Source of the DNA: Siphlonurus alternatus
Lineage: Eukaryota > Arthropoda > Insecta > Ephemeroptera > Siphlonuridae
Reading direction: 5' to 3'
Length of the DNA: 64,000 bases
NCBI GenBank assembly: GCA_949825025.1
Contig: OX463787.1
Coordinates: 16,365,707-16,429,706 of the forward strand
In this document: piece after piece, positions 12,747 through 24,599 of the stretch
Layout: the number at the start of each line of letters is the position of its first letter
How positions within the stretch are numbered: the first letter of the stretch is position 1
The notes under the pieces: generated by a model
The model's database searches: none
Seen by the model: the letters and a program-made list of their open reading frames with translations, nothing else
What the model was told of the DNA's origin: nothing
Position numbers and translations under genes: made by a program

Positions 12747-14010
12747 TTGTTTTAGCAATCTATTACATAGTATATTGATATATTCTCTGTTATTATTTGT
12801 AATGAATTATTAAAAATATTTATTTATTAACTAATTATATGTATAAGACATATTAGTTTTATTGCAAATCATATTCTTTTTTAACATTCATTCAAATTTA
12901 ATTTTTATTTAAAGTGTCTGAATAAAGATTTTTCTTCCAAGTTTAATTTTTTTTTTATATTGACAAAGTATATTGTACAGAAAACAATAATTAATAAAGC
13001 ATCTTAATGTAATATGTGAATACACCTGACCTCTGTTCATCTTTAATATATTTCTGTATCCTCTTTAACAAATACCGTCTTAATTTATAAAATTAAAATC
13101 TAATTTAAATGTACACTTCATATCATTTGAATTTTGCAACAATTAAATATCCATTGTATGATAATTTAACAATTAAGGAGTTAACAATGATGAAACATTT
13201 TCAGGTCGATGCCTTGGCAAGGAAATGCATCTTTAGATAAAGTGTCCAAGCAAGCTAATATACAAGGAAGTGCAGTTAATGGTGTGCATTTAAAAAGAGA
13301 AAGTATATAAGCTCTCAATCAACATGGTTCTTTAATTACAATTGGAAATGAAAAGTGAAAAGTTTCGTATTTGTTCGTATCGAGATGTCCAAAGAAATTA
13401 TGATTAGCTTTTTTTAATGATTTAGAAAAGCTATTATGTTTTATTACATTTGATTGGAGGTATATATCGAATAAAAAAATAATATATTTTTAATGTACTG
13501 AAATTAAAAAATCACATTAAAATTATAACAAAAAGTTACAGTAAATTCCAAATTAATTTGAGAACTACAGGAATTAATACATCTCCAAATTGTTCCTAAC
13601 AATTAACTTAAATAATTTTTTAATTTCGCAGAATGGACATGGTATATAAAAAGAATAGAAAGCCTTTTACTATAATGTTACCAGAAATTAATCTCATTCA
13701 ATTGATTATCATGTTAAATATTGTAAAACAAGCAGTAAATAAATATATCAACATACTGCTGTATGAAATACATTAAATTTTCAAGGTAGATTATTCTAAA
13801 TATTATTTTACAATACAGTTTCTTTATTTTAATATTTACAGCAATCAACAATTCAAAAGGCTCAAGCAAACAAGCTAGCAAGTAGGTATTCAAGAAAAGG
13901 ACCAATGTAATTATTTTAACGATAAAAAGATAAGAAAATAATCACATCTTATTGTTAACTACAACGTATAAAATTTTAAATAAACATTATAATATATATT
14001 TTTAAAAATT
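12747..14010. other. AT-rich background
   Basis: No repeats with partners in the window and no exon-like segment. The stretch at 13195-13330 is less AT-rich but has stops in every frame. Confidence 0.5.
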
Positions 14011-14147
14011 TATATTTAAATTACATAATTAAACATGCATTTGAGTTTTTTACATATCCTTGCAATTTCCATCAATCTTCGCAAGAAATTACAAGGATAT
14101 GTACGTAAATAACTCAAATGCATGTTTAATTATGTAATATAAATATA
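14011..14147. mobile_element. Palindromic MITE-like element
   Basis: Inverted arms: ACATAATTAAACATGCATTT continuing to ACATATCCTTGCAATTTC, mirrored by AAATTACAAGGATATGT and AAATGCATGTTTAATTATGT. The loop is about 15 bp (CATCAATCTTCG). The outer AT-rich flanks also pair. It is a single copy here. Confidence 0.7.
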
Positions 14148-14290
14148 ATGTATTATATGTTACCAAGATTTTAGTTATATAATAATTTTTGTACGTGTGT
14201 ATTTTAACTAAGACTTTGTATGAACTATTGTATTCTTTATAATCGGATTATCTAACCTGTAGTCTGTTTTCTGAATAAATATAATAAATA

Positions 14291-14330
14291 AATTCCTAAT
14301 ATATTTGCGAACAAATTTTTAGCACTGGAG
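14291..14330. repeat. Direct repeat, left copy (34/40 identity to 14881-14920)
   Basis: CCTAATATATTTGCGAACAA and TTTTTAGCACTGGAG recur 590 bp downstream with 6 mismatches in 40. The 550 bp between the two is filled by degraded and nested MITE sequence. See the finding on this pair. Confidence 0.7.
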
Positions 14331-14343
14331 AATGCACACCTTC

Positions 14344-14632
14344 TAAATTACAAATTACGACTTATAAGGGGGCATTTAAAAATCAATTTAGCTCTATTTT
14401 AGCCTTGATTTTTATCTCGGTTTAATATACTAAACAAAATACTAGACATGGTGCTAAACCAAGGGCTAAAATCGGTACTAAAAATTAATTCAAAACAATG
14501 TTAAACAGATACGTTAGCATCAATTGAACCCACACTTTTTTTAGTACCATCGTTAGCCCCTGGTTTAGCACCATACTTAGTATTTAATTTCACCCCGGAT
14601 AAAAATCGAGGCTATAGTGCAAAATAAATCAT
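14344..14632. mobile_element. Degraded 'GGGGGACATTC'-like MITE pieces, left part
   Basis: GGGGGCATTTAAAAATCA at the left, then GGTGCTAAACCAAGGGCTAA, and further right TAGCCCCTGGTTTAGCACCA and AAAAATCGAGGCTA, correspond to interior modules of the better preserved elements at 43069 and 44046. They are rearranged and interrupted, so this looks like one or two old copies. Confidence 0.5.
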
Positions 14633-14743
14633 CACTACGTTTACATGACGCTGTTTAATACATCTCCGTTGACGACGCCTAATAAGAATAACATTATCCG
14701 TCATCAACGAATACATATTAAACACCGTCATGTAAACATAGTG
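14633..14743. mobile_element. Palindromic MITE, 'GACGGTGTTTAA' family, copy 2
   Basis: The ends are CACTACGTTTACATGACG and the inverse of CGTCATGTAAACATAGTG. The interior matches the copy at 2366-2475 (GGCGTCGTCAAC-type arms and ATAATGTTATTC). It is 111 bp against 110 bp. It sits inside the degraded MITE material on both sides, so it inserted after that element. Confidence 0.8.
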
Positions 14744-14880
14744 AATGTTAGAAAGATACATTATCACCGATTTTAGCCCCTGGTTTAGTACTTGATTTAA
14801 ATCAGGACTAATGTTAGACTTTGCTTTGTTAATATTCCCTATGAAATTACATATAATCAAGATGTAAACATATTTTTGTC
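14744..14880. mobile_element. Degraded 'GGGGGACATTC'-like MITE pieces, right part
   Basis: GATTTTAGCCCCTGGTTTAG and ACTTTGCTTTGTTAATATTCCC are recognisable as interior and terminal modules of the elements at 43069/44046 (TAGCCCCTGGTTTAG, GTGCTTTGTGAATGTCCCC). Confidence 0.5.
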
Positions 14881-14920
14881 AACCCCTAATATTTTTGCAA
14901 ACAAATTTTTGGCGCTGGAG
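14881..14920. repeat. Direct repeat, right copy
   Basis: Partner of 14291-14330: CCTAATATTTTTGCAAACAA then TTTTTGGCGCTGGAG. Confidence 0.7.
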
Positions 14921-15120
14921 GGCAGTGAACGTAGGAGGTTATCGACCACCAAAAATTGTGACGTCATCGGTGTGTTACTACAGTTGAAGCGACTTGTGTA
15001 GACAAGTTAGTGTGACCTTGGCAGTGGCATTGGCCACCGTAATAATATCTAAGTGTCGTAGTTGCTTCTATATGCTAACTACAGAACGATATAGGAACTA
15101 TAAACATGTTAATTGTACAT
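14921..15120 (+). promoter_or_regulatory. GC-richer island; possible noncoding first exon
   Basis: TGACGTCA lies at 14959-14966. The island continues through GTGACCTTGGCAGTGGCATT to a consensus splice donor GTAAGT starting at 15121. GTAAGT is expected by chance many times in such DNA, so transcription from here is only a possibility. The island at about 16020-16140 shares ACCTTGGCA, GTCGTCATAGTACAGTTAGG-like and GTGACTAGACAA lines with it. Confidence 0.3.
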
Positions 15121-16328
15121 GTAAGTACTGAATCATGTTTATTATTAATGTTTTATATGAAAATGTAGCTGGGAAGTTGCAGTTTTTGTGAAAAATATAC
15201 ATTTTAATATTGGAATTATATTTGTATTGTTAAAATATATGGAATATTCATTATTTTATAATATTAAGTGAATAAGTATACTGTAAAATTGTTTTATTAA
15301 ACGTTATTACAGCATAAAGTAATAATAAGGTACATGTTAGTATTTGAATAAATATCAAATTTGGTTAGTCATTTTTTTAAATTAGAGATTTATAAATAAA
15401 TGTATATATTTTATGTATTATGAGAAAACAGTTTACTGTATATTAATATTTTTCTTCCGCATATAATATATATGAAGCAGTTCAGAAGCTACAAATAAAT
15501 TGCAATTCGATTTAAACTTAATTTTAGATTTTTCAAAATAATTGCATTTATTGAATTTAAAATGTAAAATTTACTAAAATATTGTTATTATTTAAAAGTA
15601 TTAGGGAGTTTTTATATTTTTTTTGTAACGTTTAAATAATAAAATAAAAAATATTGTAACGACAATATTTTTTTAATTATTAATATATATTTTTTAAAAG
15701 TTTTCAATTTTCATAATTAATTTTACTTATTAAATTTATTTAATTAAAATAACGAAGGTTTTTGTATTTTAAAAATATATCTTATATTTTGTATTTTAAA
15801 AATATATCTTATATTTTATATTTTATAAAATATAAAAATTGTATATGCATAATTCATAATAAAGGATAAAAAAAAATCCAATAAGACAGTAGCAACTCTT
15901 TTGCCATGCAGTCATTTGTATTTCGCTTTATTTGATCATATTTACCTAATTTAGAAATGTGAACATATATTAATATAGAGAAGTTAAAAAACAAAAGCAA
16001 TATCCCGATACTCTGCATTACACATTTAATACAGTACACGAGGATATATAACCTTGGCAATGAACATGGTAACGTCGTCATAGTACAGTTAGGTGTGACT
16101 AGACAAACATCACAACGGGAAAGTGATAGCAGTAATGACGTTATTATACTGTATATATATGTAACGTATTACCTTCTATACGTTTATTATTTATGTCAAC
16201 AGTAACTTATGGAGATTTAGATAAAATGTACAAGCAAGTAAATTTATGCATTTTTAAAACATGATTTACAAATGAGTTATCCAGAAAGATAACCTGGTTA
16301 ATTACTTTATAACCATGGTCAGCGACAC
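15121..16328. other. AT-rich background with a weak island at 16.0-16.15 kb
   Basis: Low-complexity AT-rich DNA with tandem-like TATTTTAAAAATATATCTTA lines near 15765-15835. AACTCCCT (minus) is at 15603-15610. The island near 16020-16140 is related to the one at 14.95 kb. Confidence 0.4.
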
Positions 16329-16658
16329 TTATGGTAAGGTAACACGCCCAATATTAAAAAAAATCCCCACACATGAAAATTATGAAACATATTAAAATGT
16401 TCTCCTCTACATCCCCTATCAGGTATTTAATTTCTATCTAATTTTTAATTAAGTTATGAATTTTTAAAATTTACTAATTTAACGCTCCTTTTCTCCATTT
16501 TAATTAGTCAACTTTAAAAATTCAAAACTCGAAAACTAGCTTGAATTTGTGCACCTGATACTTTAGTTACTGATAGGGAATGTAGAGGACATTTTTAATT
16601 CTTCTTTCATAATTTTCATGTGAGGGAATTTTTTTAACATTGGGCGCGTTACCTTACC
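16329..16658. mobile_element. Foldback element N, diverged copy
   Basis: The ends are GTAAGGTAACACGCCCAAT and the inverse of ATTGGGCGCGTTACCTTAC. Inside are TTCTCCTCTACATCCCCTAT and its inverse ACTGATAGGGAATGTAGAGG, and CGAAAACTAGCT-type arms. It has the same plan as the elements at 56480-56852 and 62078-62450, but the outermost ~20 bp differ, so this is a separate subfamily. Confidence 0.8.
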
Positions 16659-16756
16659 CTTAACTCAAAAATACTAAACACGTTTAAAGTAAAAAACCTT
16701 GATAATTTCTTCCTCCACCATGAATCGTACCCAATTATTACTATAAATTATAGTAC

Positions 16757-16907
16757 ATTATAGCGGTGTCCATCCTGGCAAAGGTTTCCACGTTTCCCTC
16801 AGTCATAGGCAAATGGCGGGATGTATTTCAATGCTGTGGCTGATCCCGTTACAGATGAGCATGCGAAACGCGGATGTCAGATTATTCAGGACTATAAACT
16901 TAGTAGA
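16757..16907 (+). mobile_element. SINE family A, truncated old copy
   Basis: It begins within the central domain (GTGTCCATCCTGGC, then GGTTTCCACGTTTCCCTCAG and AGGCAAATGGCGGGATG) and continues into the family A body (GATGAGCATGCGAAACGC). The 5S head is absent and divergence is high. Confidence 0.75.
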
Positions 16908-17032
16908 AATATCCAATGGACAACCTTCATTTCATATTTTTATGGCATATTTGGAAAGATGTATAATGTATTGTCAATATTTTTTAATTTTTTTGGTTTA
17001 ACCCTGTAACACTCAAAATCAAGGGAAAAGAC

Positions 17033-17108
17033 ACTGTGACGTCATAGTCAAGCATCGTCTCTCCCTATGATTGCGTGATAAATATTTGCATGACTATGAC
17101 GTCACAGT
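17033..17108. repeat. Perfect 18 bp inverted repeat carrying two CRE sites
   Basis: ACTGTGACGTCATAGTCA at 17033-17050 is the exact reverse complement of TGACTATGACGTCACAGT at 17091-17108. The spacer is 40 bp. Each arm contains a perfect TGACGTCA. It could be a paired regulatory site, a structured RNA stem or the ends of a tiny MITE. Confidence 0.8.
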
Positions 17109-17149
17109 ATTTTGCAGCAGGATTTTAAAAAAAAAGTAAGAAAAAAACG

Positions 17150-17281
17150 TGGACAGTATACATCACTGGTCAGTATGAATTTTTCTCCTATTTCACTTGC
17201 TAGAGCTGCAGCTATAATAGACAAGATATTTGTAGATTTGGGAAATGTAAGGACACTCAGTCTATCAATTTTAAGAGTTTT

Positions 17282-17283
<2 letters not shown>
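17150..17283 (+). mobile_element. Foldback element I, fragment abutting a SINE
   Basis: CACTTGCTAGAGCTGCAGCT, GATATTTGTAGATTT and CAGTCTATCAATTTTAAGAG match the interior of the better copy at 62534-62730. It stops exactly where the poly(T) of the SINE-C copy begins (17284), which suggests that SINE landed in or next to it. Confidence 0.65.
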
Positions 17284-17315
<32 letters not shown>

Positions 17316-17545
17316 GGATACACCACTAAGAGCTTACAGCTCGCGGCGGGATAATGGGTAGGGATAAGGTAGAAAAAGGATGGCGGCCACGGCCTCTGCT
17401 ACGCGTCCCAGCATTTGCTGAGGTGAGACTTAGGGAACCGTGGAAAACCTGTCAGGACGGGCACCTCTACTTTTTATCAATGGACCAAAGTGACCAAAGA
17501 TTGCGTCGTAACGTCTTATATGAACAAACCAGGAGTAAAATTTGT
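17284..17545 (-). mobile_element. SINE family C, copy 2
   Basis: Read on the minus strand: the central domain (GTCCTGACAGGTTTTCCACGG, split here, then CAAATGCTGGGACGCG) and GGCCGTGGCCGCCATCC, the family C tail with CGAGCTGTAAGC and GTGTATCCTTGTTA, then a run of 27 A. The 5' edge is uncertain and lies close to the (GA)n array. Confidence 0.75.
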
Positions 17546-17552
17546 GATGTCC

Positions 17553-17580
17553 AGAGAGAGAGAGAGAGAGAGAGAGAGAG
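17553..17580. repeat. (AG)n microsatellite, 28 bp
   Basis: Uninterrupted AG dinucleotides. A longer array lies 140 bp further on. Confidence 0.95.
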
Positions 17581-17695
17581 TGTTGTTATTTTTTGTGTGG
17601 GTGACTGGACACTTTAGTGAATGGGATATCCTTTTTCACGTCACCCATTGAGTTGTTGTACTGTTTTTTTTTCTGTACTGATACTCAATAAACAA

Positions 17696-17716
17696 CTATT
17701 ATTATTATTATTATTA

Positions 17717-17803
<87 letters not shown>
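17696..17803. repeat. (ATT)n-(GA)n compound microsatellite
   Basis: About eight ATT units run straight into about 83 bp of uninterrupted GA. Such a purine/pyrimidine mirror tract can form triplex (H-)DNA. It is likely length-polymorphic. Confidence 0.95.
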
Positions 17804-17806
<3 letters not shown>

Positions 17807-17898
17807 CATAACTCGAGGCCTTCTATCCCAATATATGCAATGAAAACAATGCATTGTTTGATAAAAAAAAATGCAGTCAAATAAGTTTAGCCTAAAAT

Positions 17899-18254
17899 AA
17901 AAATGGACAACTTACATTAAAATTTTTTATTACAAAACTTAATAGAGGGTACCAAAATACCAAAACATTTTGAATATTCTGAATTTTATCAGATTTTTTT
18001 TTTTTTTTTTTTAGTCCCGTTTTTTTTTTAAAATAATTATTGAAAGTTCTGTAAGTGAAGTTGACACCCCTGAATCTTTAATAAAAAGGATAGGAGCTAT
18101 TATAGACGCCTATTGACGCCTCCAGGAGGCGTAACTGCACTTTCAATAAATATTTAAAAATAGTTCTGGGTCTCAAAGTGAAAAAAATATTAGCATAATT
18201 TGGTACCTTCTATTAATTTCTGCAATAAAAAATATCATGCAGGTTGTCCATTTT
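17899..18254. mobile_element. Foldback element F, copy 1
   Basis: The ends are AAATGGACAACTTACAT and the inverse of ATGCAGGTTGTCCATTTT, with further matching arms (AATAGAGGGTACCAAA against TTTGGTACCTTCTATTAA). The centre has GACGCCTATTGACGCCTCCA. The same plan occurs at 21306-21635, and an internal module is shared with 35336-35644. Confidence 0.8.
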
Positions 18255-21200
18255 GTGATGAAAATTTGTTCTTCTGTTTTTAAACTGTCTCATTTCAATC
18301 ATGATGAGACGAGGCTAGACTTCTCGGTTCAATGACCTCACTACACCCACATTGACTTTAACATCTTCCTAGAGAGCTTAGCAAGATGAAAGAACCGACT
18401 GGCTATTAAGTTACATTGGACTAAATATGGATTCCATAGACGTACTAGATCTTATCTATATTTGTAAATGTTGTACCATTATTTTAATACTTCATAAAGA
18501 TACCGCATTTAAAGTGGTAAACATTATATTAAAAGAAATTGTGTTATATTTAAACTGAATGTGTACGTACTTACTTGAATAAATAAAGCAGATAAATAAA
18601 TATTTTTAATAAAATTAAAGAAAAATAATTATTATTTTTATTCAAATAATTAATTATTATTATTAATTAATTAATCATTAATTAATTAAAATATTAATTA
18701 AAATAATTATTATTTTTATTAAAATACTATTTTAATTCAACATTTTTTTTATGTTTCTAATAGGGAGTTTTTTTATAAATGTACGTTGATAATACAATAG
18801 TAATTAATACTAATATATTTTAATTAAAAAAATTAAGGAAGAATGTTATATAAGGCAGCATTGCAAATAGAAATCTGGTCCATCTTGTAATGAAACAGTG
18901 ACTATTTTACATAAAATAAATTTAAATTGTTTACTTAAAAGTAATAACAGAAACAAAATGCTATGTATAAATATGACAAATTTAACATGGTTAAAATTTA
19001 AAAAAGTAACTAAGTAATAATACAAAATATAATAATGCGGTACACATTTAGGAATAATTTTAAAACAGAGCGTTCATGTAAGTTGCTCCGAAATTGACAT
19101 AAAAAGTTGAATATGTTCAAGGTAAGATGCTTTGTTTGTGATTTTTTTGTAATATCGTACTAATATTGAGGCAACGACACGCTTTTTCGGAGGCTTGAAA
19201 AGGACAGTATGATGGTTTTACTGAGGAGCATTCAAACAAAACAAATCTAAAATTTTGAACGAACACAATTATTGAATATTTTAAGCATTAATAACAAATC
19301 ACTCACGTCTATAGCTTGCAGTCAATGAAGGCCCGTATAACGACACATAGGAATAAAATTATAATTACATCACATTCACCTTTTTATCAAATATCAAAGA
19401 ATCTGTATACCCTTAACTCTACCCTACATCAAAGGAAATTTCAAAAAAACTCCCTGTTTTTATAACTTAATCATCTGTACAGTTCAACAAATAATGTAAA
19501 ATTACCACAGGATGTAGCCGAAAGTGGAAGGATTTTGGCTGAACTATGAACATGAATAATCTAAGATTTTGCAAATAGTTTGAAAATCCTAATATATGAA
19601 TCTGTATGCTAAGTTTCAGATTTAAAACTGAATTAGAAAGTCCAGAAATCTCGCACTTTCGGTGCTAATCCCATTTGTATAAGTTAGATTTAAAGGGATA
19701 AAATCGTATCCCCAAGTTTATTGACCTCAAACGATACTTCCTAATTTTTTATTCATTGACCAATTCACATTTATCTTTCAACTGACTCATACATAATACG
19801 ATATATTATAGGATTATTATTAATATATTGTAATAATATTGGTCACTGTATATAATATAATTATATAACTCAATTGGATGATGGTACGCATCGTTTAATG
19901 TAAATCACAATATTTATCTTAAATTCATTTTTGGTTTTCGTCAATGAAATTTGACCAAATCTTCAAATATAAACACAATGAAAAGTAAATTTACAATTTA
20001 CGCGTTGAAAATTCAACTAAACATAAAACTCCCTGGGAGAGTCAGATTGCATAAATATATGATGTTATGTATATTTAATGACTAGTTCATTTTGATTGGA
20101 GGGCGAGATTCCGAATTAATCCATGTCAAAAACCTTACAAAATTTTAATATTGAAATATGCAAAAGTAAGCTGAATTGTTTTATTAAATAATTATAAAAA
20201 AAAATACCATATATAGTGACAATTATAATAAATTCAATGTTTTATAATTTTAATTTAGGTTTTATTAAATTTTAATTACTTAATTAAAGTTATTATATTT
20301 ACAATTTAATTTCAAAAATAAAATTAATAATATTTGAAGTGAATAAATTTAAAAGCTAATCATTCATGCAGCATGTAGTAAATATTTATTGCTATTAAAA
20401 ATGCAATTATTTTATCAAGCAAATTTTAGATTAAGAAATAAAGTAAAATTATTTTGCTTCCTGCATTTTTGATTTACAATTCACCAATTAATATATTTTC
20501 TGCAATAGGAGTTTGATTAACACATTGAGATATTACGATTATTTCTTATAAAATACTAAAACCGTATTACAATTGAACTCAAATCTAACATTATTTTACT
20601 CCCTTTTGACTAATATCGCTAGTATCAGAGTGCATGCAGATTAAAATTATTAAATTAAGTATAAAATTTTAAATGCACCAATCTTACTATTGATCTATTC
20701 GTAAAATTTTTCATGCAGTATGTATAAGATTCATTTAATTGCCATGGTTGTACTGTATAGAGAATGCATTCATTACTGCTTTTTTTTCTGCCACTAAATT
20801 TGAGAATTTGCATTCTTTCCCATTTCTTTCCTCTCTGGGATCTGAATCTCTTAGCAAAATACAGCAATAATAAACATTTAACCGATCATCAGTTTACTGC
20901 AAGATAAACAAGTAAAATTTTAGATGAACTTGTTATATTCCAATATAAAACGATGTAATATTTATTTCAACGAATCAAGTAAAGCCTTTAGCCGCTGTTA
21001 TGCTTGTGCATGTAATGCATTCGAATTTATTTTAAACAACAGTAAAATGTTGTATCAAATAATACAAGTTTGAAAAAATAGAGCTTCAAGGAATCATAAA
21101 TAGATCAAACAACTGACATATTAAAAATAATTCCAATATTTCTTAACTATATAATCATAATTATTTGTTATAATTTAAAATAAATTTATTATTTCATTTT

Positions 21201-21305
21201 TAATATCTTACTATTAAAAGCATCAGGTGAATACAATCGCTTCAGCTGGCTCAGAAACTTGTTAAAAAATTTCAATAATATATTACCGTCTTTTTAACAT
21301 ACAAT
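18255..21305. other. AT-rich background with a GC-richer island at 18.30-18.42 kb
   Basis: The island has GAGACGAGGCTAGACTTCTC and GGTTCAATGACCTCACT. At about 19495-19690 there is weak similarity to the 'acttccgg' elements (TAGCCGAAAGTGGAAGGATT). AACTCCCT words lie at 18762 (minus), 19448 and 20027. No exon is supported. Confidence 0.4.
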
Positions 21306-21635
21306 AATGGATTGTACAACCTGCATGACAATTTTTATTTGCAAAAATGAATAGAGGATACCTAATTATGTATAAATTTCTTTGAGGCCCGGAAAATTTT
21401 TTAAAAATTATTCTAAAAATTCTGCATTTTCTGTTGATCCCCTGGATCCTTTATAAAATAGATAGAGGGCCGTTTAGGCGTCTATTGATGCCTCCAGGGG
21501 TCGTGGCCGCACTTTCAATAAATTTTTTAAAATAGTTCCTGGACTCAAGAAAATCTGGAAAAAAAACAGAGTATCATAATTTTGCACCCTCGTCATTTCT
21601 GCATTAGAAAAATGCATGCAGGTTGTCCATTGTAT
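21306..21635. mobile_element. Foldback element F, copy 2
   Basis: GTACAACCTGCATGACAATTT on the left (read across 21315-21335) mirrors AAAATGCATGCAGGTTGTCC on the right. The interior GGCGTCTATTGATGCCTCCA and the CACTTTCAATAAA line match copy 1. It is diverged but clearly homologous along its length. Confidence 0.8.
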
Positions 21636-21852
21636 GGCTCTTGCATGATTTTGATAAACAAATAACCACTGAAATATTATGTAATTTTTACTATGGTATA
21701 AATTGCAAGCCCAACAATGTAAGTTGAGACTTCAAGTGTTCTCGAAAATGTTCTCCATTAGAAAATTTGAATATTTTCTCTGAACTAATTAAAGTTACTT
21801 ATCTTAAATCATTCATCTCCAGCCCTCTTGCATTAATACTAACACATATACA

Positions 21853-22068
21853 TTCAAATTTACATGATATTCCCTCTGGAAGTAGCCGGAAGTGTAAGAT
21901 TTCTGGTCTTCATATTCGTATTTCAGCATTACAATTTCACACATAGATAAGCACTTATACTTCAAACCACTCTGTAAAATTTCAAAACTGAATTACTAAA
22001 AGAAGAGCTTCAAACTTCACACTTCCGGCTACTTCCGGAAGGAATGTCAAATTAATTTGACTATATTG
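21853..22068. mobile_element. Foldback MITE, 'acttccgg' family, copy 2
   Basis: TAGCCGGAAGTGTAAGATTT near the left and CACACTTCCGGCTACTTCCG near the right are inverted. The interior TTCAAACCACTCTGTAAAAT is shared with 138-352. The ends carry CAAATT..-type AT-rich inverted repeats. Confidence 0.8.
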
Positions 22069-22254
22069 AACGTATGTTTTTCATAGAACATTGTACCCAA
22101 CACAAAATCAGCTGATTTAATCAGCTGTTATTAAAGAATTATAAGAAATTATTTTCAGAAATACTTTTTTATAGTTTTATTTTTAACCTATCTATTTGTA
22201 TTATTATATCGATAATTCTCTAATCCTTATACACAACACGTGAAATAGAAACCT

Positions 22255-22462
22255 TATAACTTCCCCTCCATATATTCGCACGTGTCGTTGGAGGGATAAT
22301 CTCTCCCCTCTCTCTCGCAAATTTGAGGGTTAAAGTTTTTGGTAATCAATAATTTTAACACTCTGATGACGTCATTCACTCATTCAGGAATGTGAACGTT
22401 GGTGTTGGTTGTTTGTTAAATTATCTGTTAAGTTTGCCAATGTTTTCAATATTATAAATGAG
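22255..22462 (+). promoter_or_regulatory. GC-richer island, possible promoter with first exon
   Basis: A CACGTG occurs in GCACGTGTCG (about 22276), a perfect TGACGTCA is at 22367-22374, then a T/G-rich stretch leads to AAATGAG followed by GTAAGA at 22463. The order (CRE, then about 90 bp, then a donor) is what a short noncoding first exon would look like. There is no RNA evidence. Confidence 0.3.
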
Positions 22463-24599
22463 GTAAGACTCTTTCATTTATTTATGTATTGCACTGTGTA
22501 TTACATAGGTTATAATGGTATGTAATTTTTTTCCCAATAAACAATTTCACATATCCGTGATATCTTTATAATTTAAAAAAAAATATAATGAAAAATTATA
22601 ATTAATTTTAATAATAATTATTTAAGATGTATTAAAATAATTGCATCAATTTAAAAATTAAATATTGTTTTATTATTTTTTATTTCGTATTTCGACCCTT
22701 ACTTTATTTTATAATTAAAGCAATACTAAATTTTCAGTATACAAATTATATTCTTACTTAGATAATAAATTGAACTAATTTCATAATATTTTGTTCAATT
22801 TATTGCACCTAAACACATTTCAAATTTACATTTTAAACATAATTATATAAAAATTTTCAGTGTATTACAGTATGTGTTATTTGAACCAAATTGTTTCCGA
22901 TCACACTATTCAGATTTAGAAGTGATATTTTTCCAATAAAACAAATAGTAAAAAATAAAACATACCTGCAAAAGTAAGAAGTAATAATTAATTTTGGATT
23001 TTTTTACATAATTTTTAAAATTAGTACTCAACTAAATATATTTTTAAATGTTTTATTTTATTATAAAATATATTTAGAATAAAACCAATACACTTAATTT
23101 TCGGTGTACAAAATATGCAATTTATTAAAAAAAATAAATGTTGAAAATATTCCAACTTCAAAAAAATGTATTAATTTATCTTCGTATTTCCTTCAGTATT
23201 GTAATAATTACTATAATTATATAAAATTAAATGCACAATTATCATCGACTATCAAAACAAACCTGATTAGCAAATATTTCCGTGTATTTTAAATCACGAG
23301 GAAAAATAATGTGTTTTAAAATTTTGAAATTTCTAAAATAAACAATTTAATAATATAAAATTAAATATCAAGGGAAGAGAAAGTGAAAGTTATAGCAAGT
23401 AGTGGGTGGGTGTATTGTGTGTATTTTTTTTATATACGAAAATCTGGCAACAATGTTTAGGGGTGAACGTCCGTTCTTGAGTATTGATTGCAGTAAAGCG
23501 ACGTTGCCAAATGTTAAAGGACATTGACCCTCAAAACATTACGTCATATGGAACCAACAGATGGGAGTAGAGGAAGAAAATCTTTTGAGCAAGGCAAAGA
23601 TAGAAATGGCATCGTTTTATATTGGTATCACGTATCTATTCTCAGATAACAAATGTGATAAGATTGTAAAAAAATATTTGTGACTTTTTGAACACTAAAA
23701 ATAGAAAATATAATTAGAATCATTTTTACTATTATAAAATTATAAGTAATTACGATATATTTTATTAGTTATAACATTAAAGATTAATTTAAAATAATAA
23801 TACTTATATAAATAATTCTTTCATCTTTTAATTTTATTCTGTTATATTATTAATAATATAACAATATTATTATATATTATATTATATTATATTATTATAT
23901 TATATTAATAATATAATATAATATATATTATATTATAATAATAATATAATATAATATATATTATATAATATATTATATATTAATATTATATTATATTATA
24001 TTATTATATTTTTATAATAATATAAAAAATTCCTGAACAATGAGAAAGTAGAAACATAAGCACATAATCTTGGTGACAGGGTAGAGCACTGTTGATCTGT
24101 CATTCACATATATAATAATTGTATAATGTGTATATTTATGCAATAATACTAAAACGTCAAGTGGGAGAGAGATATGGATGTCCGTGATTTACCTATAGCT
24201 TTAGTGTAAGGCAGATCGCACATTACCGTGTTTTTAGGCGGTCGAACGTTTCTCATAAATAAATTCTATATTTCTTATCATACTAATGCATACGGTACTG
24301 TGTGCAAGGCTTGCTCGCATAGATTCTTATATTTTAAATCATACGCTGCAAAATCATGCAATTTTGAATGAGACAGACCTGCAATAATGGACATGTACTG
24401 AGACTGGATAACAAGAAAATGTAAATAAAGAGAGGAAAGGGGACAGTTTCTATATGCTAGAGTTGTCAACATGGCCCAGCTGAGCCATACAAAAAAATGT
24501 TAAGTTAATTAAAATGAAAAATAACGTTGCCATCTCATTATAGTTAAAAATCAGTTTTTTTTTTTTTTTTTTTTTGGTTTCGGTATATCTCAAGATGAA
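22463..24599. other. AT-rich background, island at 23.40-23.60 kb, AT palindromes
   Basis: A moderately GC-rich island at about 23390-23600 contains CGACGTTGCCAAATG and ACGTCATATGG. At 23850-24025 there is a dense TAATATAATAT/ATATTATATTA tract. The rest is AT-rich. Confidence 0.5.
23850..24025. repeat. TA-rich palindromic tract
   Basis: About 175 bp composed almost only of A and T in repeated TATAATATTA-type units that can pair in many registers. It is probably an expanded AT microsatellite and a likely cruciform or assembly trouble spot. Confidence 0.8.

Noticed and set aside
17641..17880. Minus-strand frame with Leu-Ser and Asn repeats
   Set aside because: The repeats are translations of the (GA)n and (ATT)n microsatellites.
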